Source: Firmicutes bacterium TM09-10
GTDB lineage: Bacteria; Bacillota; Clostridia; Lachnospirales; Lachnospiraceae
Direction: 5' to 3'
Length of the DNA: 38,297 nt
NCBI GenBank assembly: GCA_003481005.1
Contig: QUKC01000025.1
Span: 351 to 38,647, forward strand
The first letter of the stretch is position 1. Every line of letters begins with the position of its first letter. Below, in pieces: positions 30,476 to 38,297 of the stretch. The notes beneath the pieces were generated by a model. That model was not told the DNA's origin. It did not search any database and saw nothing but the letters and a program-made list of their open reading frames with translations. Position numbers and translations under genes: made by a program.

Positions 30476-32197
30476 ATGGCGATTTTTCATTACACAATCA
30501 AAATAGTCGGACGAAGTAAAGGGAAATCTGTTATCTCCGCTTCCGCATATCTCAATGGGGATGTGATGAAAAACGAGGAAACCGGGAGAATCAGTTATTA
30601 CACTTCTAAAAAAGAAGTGGTCTACACCAGTCTTATGATGTGTGAAAACGTACCTCCTGAATGGCAGATAGTACTAGAAGAAAATATAAAACGCTTTCAA
30701 AAATCTGTCCGATACAAAAGATCAGAAGATAAAGAAGCTACTTTAGAAAAATTTAAAATCACATTTCAGAAACAAAGGTTATGGAATGAGGTATTGAAGA
30801 TTGAAAAAAATGCAGATGCCCAACTTGGCAGGTCATTTGAATTTGCCCTTCCCAAAGAATGGAACAGACAGGAACAAATTCAATATACAACTGACTATAT
30901 TCAAAAAACTTTTGTAGATAGAGGAATGTGTGCTGATTGGAGTATCCACGATAAAGGGGATGGCAACCCCCATGTTCATCTTCTTCTGACTATGCGTCCT
31001 TTTAACCAGGATCATTCTTGGGGAAAGAAAGAAGTCAAGGATTGGGATTTTGTCAGAGATAAAAACGGAAATATCGTGATTGATGAATCCCATCCGAACT
31101 GGTGGCAGGATAAGAAAAACCCTGACCGTCATGGAATCCGTATCCCTGTATTAGACGAAAACGGAATTCAGAAGATTGGTGCAAGAAACCGCCTGCAATG
31201 GAAACGGGTGCTGACCGATGCTACCGGATGGAACAATCCAAAAAATTGTGAACTGTGGCGGAGTGAGTGGGCAAAGGTGTGTAATGAACATCTTCCTTTG
31301 CATAATCAGGTCGATCACCGTTCTTATGAAAAACAGGGAAAACTCCAGATTCCTACCATCCATGAAGGCGCTGACGCAAGAAAGATTGAACAAAAGTTTC
31401 TTGCCGGGCAGGAAATAAAAGGTTCGTGGAAAGTAGCGGAAAATCAAATCATAAAACAACAAAACACGTTATTGCAAAAGATACTGGACACCTTTGGAAA
31501 AGTATCGGGTGCATTATCATTATGGAAGGAGCGATTAAATGACATTAGAAGAAAGCCGGGAAATTATACCCTTAATGGAATCCATGATTGGGCAAATCGA
31601 AGAACAGCAGACCTTAATGGCAGAAATGATTCTGGAAATGCAGAATCGGGACACCCAACTCTCTCTTATGCAGGAACAGAATCAGAAATTGCAAAAATTA
31701 AACAGCGAGTTATCCGAGCTGCTCAACATTTTGCCAAATACCGAGGAACTGCTTTCCAAGATGGAAGAACAGAAAACGAAGATAGAACTTTTGGAAAACG
31801 AAAATCAGCAATGGCAGAAATTGGTACAGAAGCTGAACAGCGAAAACAGTTTATTACTGAAACAGAACACCGAATTGCTGAACTGGAACAGCAGATAGAG
31901 AAAGGACGTGATATAGATGAACGAATCCAGAGAATCAAAGAACGCCGAACAGTTGGAAGAACTTCTCCTCTTGACCGAGGAGATACAAGAAGAACTGGAA
32001 CAGAAAGACCAGCTTATCGTGGAACTAAAGACGCAGCTCAACGAATCTCTGACCTTGAACGAGAAATTAAACAAAGAGAACAGAGCCGGGAATATTCAAG
32101 CATTAAAGAACGACTTGAAGCTAGCAGACAGAGCATTGCGGAACGAGAAAGAGAAGCTGCGAAGCGCAAACGTCACGATAGGGGAATGTCAAGATAA
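30476..32197 (+). CDS. mobA: MobA/MobL family relaxase (MOBQ)
   Basis: A 573-residue relaxase. Tyr25 in SASAYLNGD is the probable nucleophile, and HVHLLLTM (His166, His168) with the preceding HDKGDGNP is the metal site. The relaxase domain runs to about residue 300, followed by a highly charged coiled-coil C-terminal region. AAAGGAGGA seven bases before ATG 30476 fixes the start. It should cut the IncQ-like oriT upstream. Unusually, codons 355-474 are also read in another frame as a 119-residue coiled-coil protein, and codons 481-573 overlap the DUF6040 gene. Confidence 0.93.
   Translation: MAIFHYTIKIVGRSKGKSVISASAYLNGDVMKNEETGRISYYTSKKEVVYTSLMMCENVPPEWQIVLEENIKRFQKSVRYKRSEDKEATLEKFKITFQKQRLWNEVLKIEKNADAQLGRSFEFALPKEWNRQEQIQYTTDYIQKTFVDRGMCADWSIHDKGDGNPHVHLLLTMRPFNQDHSWGKKEVKDWDFVRDKNGNIVIDESHPNWWQDKKNPDRHGIRIPVLDENGIQKIGARNRLQWKRVLTDATGWNNPKNCELWRSEWAKVCNEHLPLHNQVDHRSYEKQGKLQIPTIHEGADARKIEQKFLAGQEIKGSWKVAENQIIKQQNTLLQKILDTFGKVSGALSLWKERLNDIRRKPGNYTLNGIHDWANRRTADLNGRNDSGNAESGHPTLSYAGTESEIAKIKQRVIRAAQHFAKYRGTAFQDGRTENEDRTFGKRKSAMAEIGTEAEQRKQFITETEHRIAELEQQIEKGRDIDERIQRIKERRTVGRTSPLDRGDTRRTGTERPAYRGTKDAAQRISDLEREIKQREQSREYSSIKERLEASRQSIAEREREAAKRKRHDRGMSR
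31539..31898 (+). CDS. Coiled-coil protein nested out of frame inside mobA
   Basis: A 119-residue ORF wholly inside mobA in a different frame. ATG is preceded by GGAAGGAG with a 7-base spacer, as good a ribosome site as any here. The product is a near-continuous Leu/Ile/Met heptad coiled coil (LMAEMILEMQNRDTQLSLMQ, LLENENQQWQKLVQKLNSEN). Its stop is 18 bases before the DUF6040 start in the same frame. It could be a scaffold of the relaxosome. The ribosome site and unbroken heptads favour a real gene, but composition effects from the charged MobA tail could mimic this. Confidence 0.6.
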   Translation: MTLEESREIIPLMESMIGQIEEQQTLMAEMILEMQNRDTQLSLMQEQNQKLQKLNSELSELLNILPNTEELLSKMEEQKTKIELLENENQQWQKLVQKLNSENSLLLKQNTELLNWNSR

Positions 32198-32882
32198 AAT
32201 ACGATGCTTAACACAACAACGGGATTATGCCCGGACACATCAGAAAATCGTAGAGATACCGGTAGAAAAGCCGGTACCCTATGAAAAATGTGAAGCCTGT
32301 GACCGGACAGCCTATCAGAATGAAAAAGCGAAATACGAAACACAAAAAGAGCGACTTGCAGGACAGTATAAAGCAAAAACGGTAATGTTCCAAACAACCT
32401 TGTTCCTTCTTGCATGGTATTCGCTGACAACCACTCTTTTTCAGGCAGTACAGTCAGATGTGTTTCTTTCCGATTGCAAATCATTCTTCCATGATGCAGC
32501 GTCATTCATACAAACTTTTATCGGTTGGACGATTGAGGTCGGGCAATCTGTGGCACAGATTAGCACAAAAATTCCAAATCCTTTTATAGCCGGAATGGTA
32601 TATTGGATATTGCTAATATTGATTGTAGGAATATGTGTGGCAGGAACAGGGATACTGGCGATACTGATAGAAATAAAGGTTATAGAATTATATAGGGAAA
32701 AGTGTTGGGATGTCATTACTCTACTGATGATACTGACAAGTGCTGCTGTCATCATTTATTTTGGAGAAGCAATCAAAAAAGCACTGTCAGTAAATCTTCT
32801 ATTGCTTTTTGTACTTTTGCAGGGCGCATATGTTGGACTTAGGTGTTATTTAGAATCGTACCTTGAGAAAAGAAACTATTAA
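31917..32882 (+). CDS. DUF6040 family membrane protein with coiled coil
   Basis: A 321-residue protein that I place in DUF6040 from its layout and position after MobA. An N-terminal coiled coil (about residues 8-110, EEIQEELEQKDQLIVELKTQ) is followed by a CEACDR cysteine pair. Three to four membrane helices follow (about 158-178, 222-250, 262-280, 290-308). AAAGGA lies 10 bases before ATG. Its first 281 bases overlap the end of mobA in another frame. It may tether the mobilization complex to the membrane or to a helper secretion channel (inference). Confidence 0.82.
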   Translation: MNESRESKNAEQLEELLLLTEEIQEELEQKDQLIVELKTQLNESLTLNEKLNKENRAGNIQALKNDLKLADRALRNEKEKLRSANVTIGECQDKIRCLTQQRDYARTHQKIVEIPVEKPVPYEKCEACDRTAYQNEKAKYETQKERLAGQYKAKTVMFQTTLFLLAWYSLTTTLFQAVQSDVFLSDCKSFFHDAASFIQTFIGWTIEVGQSVAQISTKIPNPFIAGMVYWILLILIVGICVAGTGILAILIEIKVIELYREKCWDVITLLMILTSAAVIIYFGEAIKKALSVNLLLLFVLLQGAYVGLRCYLESYLEKRNY

Positions 32883-32939
32883 GCATTTTTTACAAAGCTA
32901 TGTACAAAATCATTCTAAAATTCCCATTCAATAATACGA

Positions 32940-32968
32940 TTGAGAAAACCTCTCTGATACAGTATAAT
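32940..32968 (+). promoter_or_regulatory. Promoter of the bceRS operon
   Basis: -35 TTGAGA (32940-32945) and -10 TATAAT (32963-32968) with a 17-base spacer, 22 bases before the response-regulator start. Confidence 0.75.
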
Positions 32969-32990
32969 AAAGTGTTAGGGAGGTATCTCT

Positions 32991-33659
32991 ATGAAGGAAA
33001 AAATACTAATCATTGAAGATGATTTTACGATACAAACACAGCTTAAAACTCTTTTGTATGGGAATGGATATGAAGTATTTGCAGTTACGGATTTTTCCCA
33101 AACAATAGAGCAGTTAAAAGAAGCTGCACCACATCTGGTTATTCTGGATATAAAACTTCCGGGGAATAACGGTTTTGAAATATGTTCTCAAATTCGCACT
33201 TTTTCAGATATTCCGATTGTATTTGTAACAAGCAGCAATACAGATATGGACGAACTAAACAGCATTATGCTGGGTGGAGATGCGTTTATCACAAAGCCTT
33301 ATAATCCTGCTATTCTTCTTGCTAAAATTGCTGCATTGTTAAAGAAAGCCTACCGTTCCTCTCAAACAGAAATTTATATGTGGAAAGAAGCTACCCTGCA
33401 TTTGGAGAGTAGCATGATAGAGTACAAAGGACAGAAAGCAGAATTGACAAAGAATGAATTGAAAATCCTCTACTACCTTTTTAAGAACGCTGGAAAAATC
33501 TGTTCCAGAAATGATATTGTGGATTTTCTTTGGGATAATCAGCTTTATGTTGATGATAATGCCCTAAGTGTCAATATTACCCGTATTCGTGACAAACTGG
33601 CAACAATCGGACTTGTAGATTTCATTAAAACAAAACACAGGCAAGGATATACATTATGA
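32991..33659 (+). CDS. bceR: BceR-type response regulator
   Basis: A 222-residue OmpR/PhoB-class regulator. The receiver domain carries Asp10-Asp11 and phospho-acceptor Asp53 (VILDIKLPG), then Thr80 and Lys102 (ITKPYNP). The winged-helix DNA-binding domain ends in HRQGYTL. It is encoded with a short intramembrane-sensing kinase and an ABC exporter of the BceAB kind, the standard peptide-antibiotic detoxification set. It probably activates the promoter before the ABC genes, where CTTACA-N4-TGTAAG lies. Its stop overlaps the kinase start by 4 bases. Confidence 0.93.
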   Translation: MKEKILIIEDDFTIQTQLKTLLYGNGYEVFAVTDFSQTIEQLKEAAPHLVILDIKLPGNNGFEICSQIRTFSDIPIVFVTSSNTDMDELNSIMLGGDAFITKPYNPAILLAKIAALLKKAYRSSQTEIYMWKEATLHLESSMIEYKGQKAELTKNELKILYYLFKNAGKICSRNDIVDFLWDNQLYVDDNALSVNITRIRDKLATIGLVDFIKTKHRQGYTL

Positions 33660-34669
33660 ATGGAAAACAATATTTGAAAAATCAACTCCCCGTTATTTTA
33701 ATCAATCTGCTGGGTATGCTTGCCTTTGCCTTGTTCCTGATTGCAAGCGATAATCCTATCCAAACAGTCCTGTTTATTCTTGCGGTCTGGTCGATTGTCC
33801 TTGTTTTATCTTTGCTGACTTTTTATTTCTCACGAAAAAAGTATCTGAATAAATTGCTCAATATGACGGAGCAATTAGAAGAACGATATTTATTGCCGGA
33901 AATCATGCAAGTGCCGGAAAGGGCTGATGAACAGGTTTTTTACCAGATTATGAAAATGGCTGAAAAATCCATGTTGGAACGGATTGGCGAAGTACAGAGG
34001 GAACGCAGGGAATATAAAGAATACATTGAACAATGGATACACGAAGTAAAAACACCAATTACAGCTATGAAGCTGCTGTGTGAGAATAACCGTTCTCCCT
34101 TTTCCAGAGAGGTATTGGCAGAGTTAGAGAATATCAATCAATATACAGAACAGGCACTTTACTATGCCAGAAGTGAACACGCTGAAAAAGACTATTCTGT
34201 CCGTGAAGTCAATTTATGCGATGTTGTGAATAGTGCAATCGCAGATAATAAGTATCTTTTGCGTCAAAGTAATATGTCAATTCAGATAGACGATATAGAA
34301 ACAATGGTTTACACTGATGAAAAATGGGTGCGGTTCATCTTAAATCAGATTATCGGTAATGCAATCAAATACCATGCAGAGCAGCCTATTTTGCACTTTG
34401 GGGCAACAAAAACGAATGACAAGATTGTGCTATCTATCAGCGATAATGGGATAGGTATTCCTAAAAGTGATTTACCCCGTATTTTTGAAAAAGGATTTAC
34501 AGGTCAGAATGGGCGAACCGGGAAAAATTCTACTGGAATTGGCTTATATCTTTGCAAGCGTCTATGTGATAAACTGGGAATAGGACTTACTGCTTATTCC
34601 GAAAACAGAGGAACAACGATTTCACTTATCTTTCAAATGAATGATTTTATTATCGGAGTGCAGGGCTGA
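33656..34669 (+). CDS. bceS: BceS-type intramembrane-sensing histidine kinase
   Basis: A 337-residue kinase. Two membrane helices (about residues 11-30 and 36-57) are joined by a very short outer loop, so the protein has no external sensor domain. This is typical of BceS-like kinases that sense through their ABC transporter. The phospho-acceptor is His129 in WIHEVKTPITAM. The ATPase domain shows NQIIGNAIKYH (N box), DNGIGIP (G1) and STGIGLYL (G2). It overlaps the response-regulator gene by 4 bases and belongs to the same operon. Confidence 0.93.
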   Translation: MNGKQYLKNQLPVILINLLGMLAFALFLIASDNPIQTVLFILAVWSIVLVLSLLTFYFSRKKYLNKLLNMTEQLEERYLLPEIMQVPERADEQVFYQIMKMAEKSMLERIGEVQRERREYKEYIEQWIHEVKTPITAMKLLCENNRSPFSREVLAELENINQYTEQALYYARSEHAEKDYSVREVNLCDVVNSAIADNKYLLRQSNMSIQIDDIETMVYTDEKWVRFILNQIIGNAIKYHAEQPILHFGATKTNDKIVLSISDNGIGIPKSDLPRIFEKGFTGQNGRTGKNSTGIGLYLCKRLCDKLGIGLTAYSENRGTTISLIFQMNDFIIGVQG

Positions 34670-34683
34670 CAGGTTCTGCACTT

Positions 34684-34699
34684 CTTACATTTTTGTAAG
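34684..34699. promoter_or_regulatory. Inverted repeat upstream of bceAB, probable BceR site
   Basis: CTTACA-TTTT-TGTAAG is a perfect inverted repeat, followed by a further TGTAAG-like half-site (GTGTAAG at 34704-34710). It lies about 80 bases before the ATPase gene, where a Bce-type regulator would bind. Confidence 0.6.
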
Positions 34700-34780
34700 A
34701 ACTGTGTAAGAAAACTTGATACAAAAAATGAGATACTCCATTTACAATATGGGTATGGAACAGTTAAGGAGGTTTATCCG

Positions 34781-35548
34781 ATGAATACAATTTTGAAGCT
34801 GGAGCATATCCAGAAATATTATGGCAATGAGGGGAATATTACCAAAGCCATTAAAGATATTAGTTTTTCTGTGGAAGCCGGAGAATTTCTCGGAATTATG
34901 GGTGCGTCCGGTTCTGGAAAGACAACGCTGCTAAACTGTATTTCTACGATTGATACCGTAAGTGCAGGGCATATTTTTTTAGAGGGAACAGATATAACGG
35001 AAATCAAACCAAAATTCCTTGCCCGCTTTCGCAGAGAGAATTTAGGTTTTGTATTTCAAGACTTCAATTTGCTGGATACATTGACAATTTCAGAAAACAT
35101 TGCACTGGCATTAGCAATCAATAAAGTCCCTGCAGGGATTGTAGAACCCCGCATTTTGGATATAGCCGGAAAGCTGAATATCAGCGATATTCTAAACAAA
35201 TATCCTTATCAGGTATCGGGCGGTCAAAAACAGCGTTGTGCCTGTGCAAGAGCAATTATCAACAATCCGAAACTCTTATTGGCAGATGAACCGACAGGAG
35301 CATTAGACAGCCATTCCTCACAAATGCTGCTGTCTACCATTCAAAGTATCAATGAACAGCTTAGGGCGACAATTCTTATGGTAACTCATGACGCTTTTAC
35401 CGCCAGCTATGCCAACCGTATTCTTTTTTTGAAAGACGGAGAAATCTTTATGGAACTGCGCAAGGGCAACGACAGCAGAAGTGCTTTTTTTGATAAAATT
35501 CTGAATGTCCTTACCATGATTGGAGGGGGACAGAGCCATGTATGCTAA
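34781..35548 (+). CDS. bceA: BceA-type ABC transporter ATPase
   Basis: A 255-residue ABC ATPase of the MacB/BceA group. Walker A is GASGSGKT (about 40-47), the signature VSGGQKQR (about 145-152) and Walker B LLLADEPTGALD (about 165-176). It powers the permease encoded directly after it, probably to free membrane targets from lantibiotics or bacitracin-like peptides and to signal to BceS. GGAGG precedes the ATG. It overlaps the permease gene by 11 bases. Confidence 0.94.
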   Translation: MNTILKLEHIQKYYGNEGNITKAIKDISFSVEAGEFLGIMGASGSGKTTLLNCISTIDTVSAGHIFLEGTDITEIKPKFLARFRRENLGFVFQDFNLLDTLTISENIALALAINKVPAGIVEPRILDIAGKLNISDILNKYPYQVSGGQKQRCACARAIINNPKLLLADEPTGALDSHSSQMLLSTIQSINEQLRATILMVTHDAFTASYANRILFLKDGEIFMELRKGNDSRSAFFDKILNVLTMIGGGQSHVC

Positions 35549-37745
35549 ACTTGTTTTCAGAAATGCAAAACGGTCTGTAAAAGACTATCTGGTCTACATT
35601 GTCACAATGACAATCTGTGTTACCTTGTTTTATGCGTTCTTGTCTATTTCCAGTAGTTATTATAGCCCGGATATAGGCAGCGAGTATGATTTTACTCTGT
35701 TAAGTGACGGAATGAAAATTGCAATCTGCATGATAACATTGCTGTTGTTATTTTTGATACGGTTCGTCAATCATTATATGCTAAGACGGAAGCAAAAAGA
35801 GTTTGCTGTCCAGTCCATTATGGGAATGGAACAAAAAACTATTGGCAGGATTTTCTTTGCAGAAACACTGATTATGGGTATGTTTTCCATTTTGATTGGT
35901 ATTTTTTGCGGTGTATTTTGTTCTCAATTCATTACCGCAATGCTCCTTACTGCTTATGGAAAGCCTTATGAAATCTCATGGACATTATTCCCGGATACCG
36001 TTTTGTTGACAGTGGTATTTTTTGTGGCAAGTTTTTTTGTGGTAGGAATTTTCAATACCCGTACCATTCAGAAAACAAAAATTATTGATATGCTTTCCGC
36101 AGAGAAAGAGAACGAACCAGAGCTAAAAAAGAGCCGCTTCATTTCTGTTGTAGTAGTCCTCTTTGAAGTATTTACCGTATGGGGATTGATTGCAGGAATA
36201 CAAAAGGTCTGGTTTTATTATGACACCCGCTTTGCGTTTCCGGTGCAGCTTATGTTTTGGGGAAATATTCTTTTTCCGCTGCTTACTTTGCTGTGGTCGA
36301 TATTTTGCATAATCAGAAAGAAAAAAAGAGAATGTTTCATTGCTGGTTTGCTGATATGTTCTGTATTGAATGCTTTTACAGCAGCCAGCGTTGCAGCATT
36401 AACAAATAAATATTATCTGCCTTTAGGTGGTGGAACGCTCAATCAATATCTGCTTTTTGTTGTGATTGACTTACTTTTCTTCATTTGTGCCTTCATTTAT
36501 CTTACCAGTGGTTTGATTGTAGCATGGAAAGAAAAATCGCCAGAACACCGATACCATGAGGAAGCACTTTTCTTTTTCGGACAGATTACCTCAAAGCTGA
36601 ATACGACCAGCAAGACTATGGCAGTCATTTGTATCACTTTGGTATTAGCAATTTTCATGTTCGTTGCAGCCCCTATTTTGACGGGCTGGTCGTCTGGTTA
36701 TTTGGATATACGCTCTATGTATGATGTGCAGGTATATTCGAGATACAATGATGTTTATGAAGAAGAAAATCTGCCACAGGACAGTTATGAAATCATTACT
36801 GATTTTCTGGCAGAACATAAAATAGATACAGACTATGATTGCACTTTCAATCTATATCTGCCAGAGAAAGACGATTTTCACAACAGACAGAAATATGATT
36901 TTCCGATTGTGGCAATTTCTTTAAGTGATTATAACACCATAAGGAAAATGTTGGGTTATGAACAGATTTCTCTGGGGGAAGATGAATTTACGACACAATG
37001 GGCGGCAATCGCCACCGAGGAAGAACGGGATAGCTTTTTGAAAGAGCATACCAGTATTTTGACAGACGCAGGAGAATTGACTCTTTCCGAGCAGTCCTAT
37101 TATGAGGAAGCAATCGGAGAAACAGCGTACAATTCCTATACAGATATACTCTATGTACTTCCAGACAGTATTTGTGAAAAGCTGTTGCCGGTAATAAAAA
37201 ACCGCTATATCACAACAGAAGAAAACATCTCCTATGAAAATGCAAGGGAACTGGAAAAATTTTTTACAGAGGAATACCCAGAGCAAGCAGAAAGCGGTGT
37301 TATGTATGGAATACGGTTCAGTACATTACAGAGGAACAGTACAATAGCAAATAATTTTGTTTTACAGGCTGCAATGCTTTATGGTGCTGTTGTATTGATG
37401 ATTATATGTCTTACCGTACTTTCCTTGCAACAACTCTTAGACGCAGGACAATATAAATATCGCTTCTCTGTACTCCGAAAATTGGGGGTGGAAGAAAAGC
37501 ATATCGGAAAACTTATCTTGCAACAATTAAGTGTTTGGTTTGGGCTTCCAATTATCACAGCAATCATTGTAGCTGCTGTTGTAATAGCTTACTTTATCCA
37601 AACCATATCAGCAGAAATTTCAGCCTATATCGGGTTTGGTGCATTGATGTTACAAATAGGGGCAACAATGGGCATTTTGGCAATTTTATTGATTTGTTAT
37701 TTCATAAGTACATGGATTATTTTTAGGCATTCTGTTAATCCATAG
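35538..37745 (+). CDS. bceB: BceB-type FtsX-domain permease
   Basis: A 735-residue permease with the BceB topology: one N-terminal membrane helix, then an FtsX-like triple helix, further helices, a large extracellular domain of about 200 residues (roughly 395-600, rich in Tyr, Asp and Glu), and a C-terminal FtsX triple helix. The extracellular domain is where antimicrobial peptides are sensed. The ATG at 35538 is preferred, with GGAGGGGG 12 bases upstream; an in-frame TTG at 35520 is weaker. It forms one unit with the ATPase gene. Confidence 0.93.
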   Translation: MYAKLVFRNAKRSVKDYLVYIVTMTICVTLFYAFLSISSSYYSPDIGSEYDFTLLSDGMKIAICMITLLLLFLIRFVNHYMLRRKQKEFAVQSIMGMEQKTIGRIFFAETLIMGMFSILIGIFCGVFCSQFITAMLLTAYGKPYEISWTLFPDTVLLTVVFFVASFFVVGIFNTRTIQKTKIIDMLSAEKENEPELKKSRFISVVVVLFEVFTVWGLIAGIQKVWFYYDTRFAFPVQLMFWGNILFPLLTLLWSIFCIIRKKKRECFIAGLLICSVLNAFTAASVAALTNKYYLPLGGGTLNQYLLFVVIDLLFFICAFIYLTSGLIVAWKEKSPEHRYHEEALFFFGQITSKLNTTSKTMAVICITLVLAIFMFVAAPILTGWSSGYLDIRSMYDVQVYSRYNDVYEEENLPQDSYEIITDFLAEHKIDTDYDCTFNLYLPEKDDFHNRQKYDFPIVAISLSDYNTIRKMLGYEQISLGEDEFTTQWAAIATEEERDSFLKEHTSILTDAGELTLSEQSYYEEAIGETAYNSYTDILYVLPDSICEKLLPVIKNRYITTEENISYENARELEKFFTEEYPEQAESGVMYGIRFSTLQRNSTIANNFVLQAAMLYGAVVLMIICLTVLSLQQLLDAGQYKYRFSVLRKLGVEEKHIGKLILQQLSVWFGLPIITAIIVAAVVIAYFIQTISAEISAYIGFGALMLQIGATMGILAILLICYFISTWIIFRHSVNP

Positions 37746-37779
37746 AAAATATGTAATTATTGCATTTCGCACATTCTTT

Positions 37780-37818
37780 AAAGAGGGATAGCACTCTTAA
37801 TGAACACTATCCCTCTTT
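37780..37818. terminator. Bidirectional terminator between bceB and DUF6061
   Basis: AAAGAGGGATAG (37780-37791) and CTATCCCTCTTT (37807-37818) form a perfect 12-bp stem with a 15-base loop, serving two convergent genes. Confidence 0.88.
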
Positions 37819-37821
37819 CAC

Positions 37822-38061
37822 TTAATAAAATTCTAATGAATCTTCTGCATCCACCCACATCTGTAAATTGCCCTCAAGATATAATCTTGCATATTCCAAA
37901 GGCTCATCCACAGCTAATGAAGTAAGTGCACATTCTGATCCATATGTGGTTTTTAAATCTTTTTCAGCTTCCCAGCAGTCAATGCGAAGCATATATCCAG
38001 CACTTGTGTAAACATCAATACTATCGTGATTTATGTTGTATTCTGCATAAATTGTTCTCAT
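37822..38061 (-). CDS. DUF6061-like small protein
   Basis: A 79-residue acidic protein starting MRTIYAEYNINHDSIDVYT, with a beta-rich first half (GYMLRIDCWEAE) and a helical second half (DEPLEYARLYLEGNLQMWVD). This agrees with the DUF6061 proteins I recall from Tn916-like and mobilizable elements. GGAGA precedes the ATG. It converges on bceB and lies at the right end of the element. Function unknown. Confidence 0.7.
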   Translation of the reverse strand: MRTIYAEYNINHDSIDVYTSAGYMLRIDCWEAEKDLKTTYGSECALTSLAVDEPLEYARLYLEGNLQMWVDAEDSLEFY

Positions 38062-38176
38062 CGTATCTTATCTCCATTTTCTTTTGATAATCAGTAATAG
38101 AGTTAAATATCGAAAACATTTCAATCAGTTCACCATGTCGTTATTGTTATATGTTATACTGTGTTATGAAATTTTC

Positions 38177-38254
38177 TTTCCCTTAATTTTTCCCATATTA
38201 AGGTTCATGAAAGCTAATGGGAGAATGTAACACAAGGGAAAGAGTAAGGGAAAG
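38177..38254. repeat. Right-end AAGGGAAA array of the mobilizable element
   Basis: TTTCCCTTA-ATTTTT-CCC (38177-38194) faces CACAAGGGAAAGAGTAAGGG plus AAAG (38231-38254), matching the left-end array at 27225-27274 in order and orientation. No gene is seen from 38062 to the window end. Confidence 0.6.
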
Positions 38255-38297
38255 TACACTTGCTACAAACTTAGTATTTTCAAGGGTTTGCGAAGAA

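Larger units (their letters stand above)
27150..38260. mobile_element. Tn916-like-integrase mobilizable element carrying a Bce module
   Basis: Between the broken transposase and the right edge lie integrase, XRE repressor, excisionase, oriT, MobA relaxase, DUF6040, bceRSAB and DUF6061. All are AT-rich compared with the chromosome, and similar AAGGGAAA-rich arrays occur at both ends (27225-27274 and 38177-38254). No VirB-type transfer genes are present, so it must be mobilised by another element. The exact right junction is not determined and may lie at or just past the window end. Confidence 0.8.

Noticed and set aside
30147..30506. Open frame of 119 codons starting at a TAATG overlap with a good ribosome site
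   Set aside because: It runs through the oriT, several hairpins and direct repeats and then into mobA out of frame, and the product has no recognisable features. It might be translated as a leader, but I do not call it a gene.
27142..38273. Direct repeat AAACTTA at the left flank (27142-27148) and near the right edge (38267-38273) as attachment core
   Set aside because: Seven bases are too few to be convincing, and the sequence beyond the right copy does not continue the interrupted transposase.
1..38297. CRISPR arrays, rRNA genes, retrons or diversity-generating systems
   Set aside because: No regular spaced repeats, no rRNA sequence and no reverse transcriptase motifs were seen on either strand.

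Overview
The window looks like a Gram-positive gut Clostridium relative, most likely a Lachnospiraceae member. The core genes (rlmD, pcrA with a Tudor-like tail, a TrpR-like yerC, a DUF1836 protein), AAGGAGG-type ribosome sites, TTGACA/TATAAT promoters and the kinds of mobile element all fit. I cannot name a species.

Region 1 (1 to about 19,400) is mobile DNA on the minus strand, of the Tn4451/Tn1549-like (CTn) kind. Its left block has an XRE regulator, a membrane protein, TnpV, a small XRE repressor, a large serine recombinase, TnpW, a DnaC-like ATPase, a replisome organiser, a relaxase and MobC, then Tn916-like regulators (HTH_16 and a sigma factor). A short AT-rich cassette follows: a broken XRE gene and an XRE/DUF3796 pair. 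The right block is a conjugation and maintenance module: truncated Maff2, VirD4, PcfB, DUF4313, a BRO antirepressor, a DUF6017 replication-like protein, ParB and ParA. The Maff2 gene is cut after about 41 codons, and no VirB4/VirB6-type genes are visible. The block is therefore a fusion or nested insertion, and part of the ICE lies outside the window or is lost. It abuts rlmD, whose product carries a tail of about 104 residues that I infer was supplied by an element.

Region 2 (about 19,400 to 26,990) is chromosomal: rlmD, a small acidic membrane protein, pcrA, yerC, an orphan ABC substrate-binding lipoprotein, DUF1836, then tRNA-Val(CAC) and tRNA-Ala(CGC). The two tRNAs are bracketed by two copies of a 35-bp palindromic repeat. 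A transposase fragment follows.

Region 3 (about 27,150 to near the right edge) is an AT-rich integrative mobilizable element sitting in that transposase gene. It carries a Tn916-type tyrosine integrase, an XRE repressor with two identical operators, an excisionase and a DUF3847-like protein. It also has an IncQ-like oriT and a MobA/MobL relaxase, whose 3' third encodes a second coiled-coil protein in another frame and overlaps a DUF6040 membrane protein. Its cargo is a BceRSAB-type peptide-antibiotic sensing and resistance module, plus DUF6061. Similar AAGGGAAA-rich arrays lie at both ends.

The most unusual items are the dual-coding relaxase/coiled-coil/DUF6040 locus with its IncQ-like oriT, a perfect 13-bp-arm palindrome inside parB, the hybrid rlmD, and the truncated Maff2 junction.
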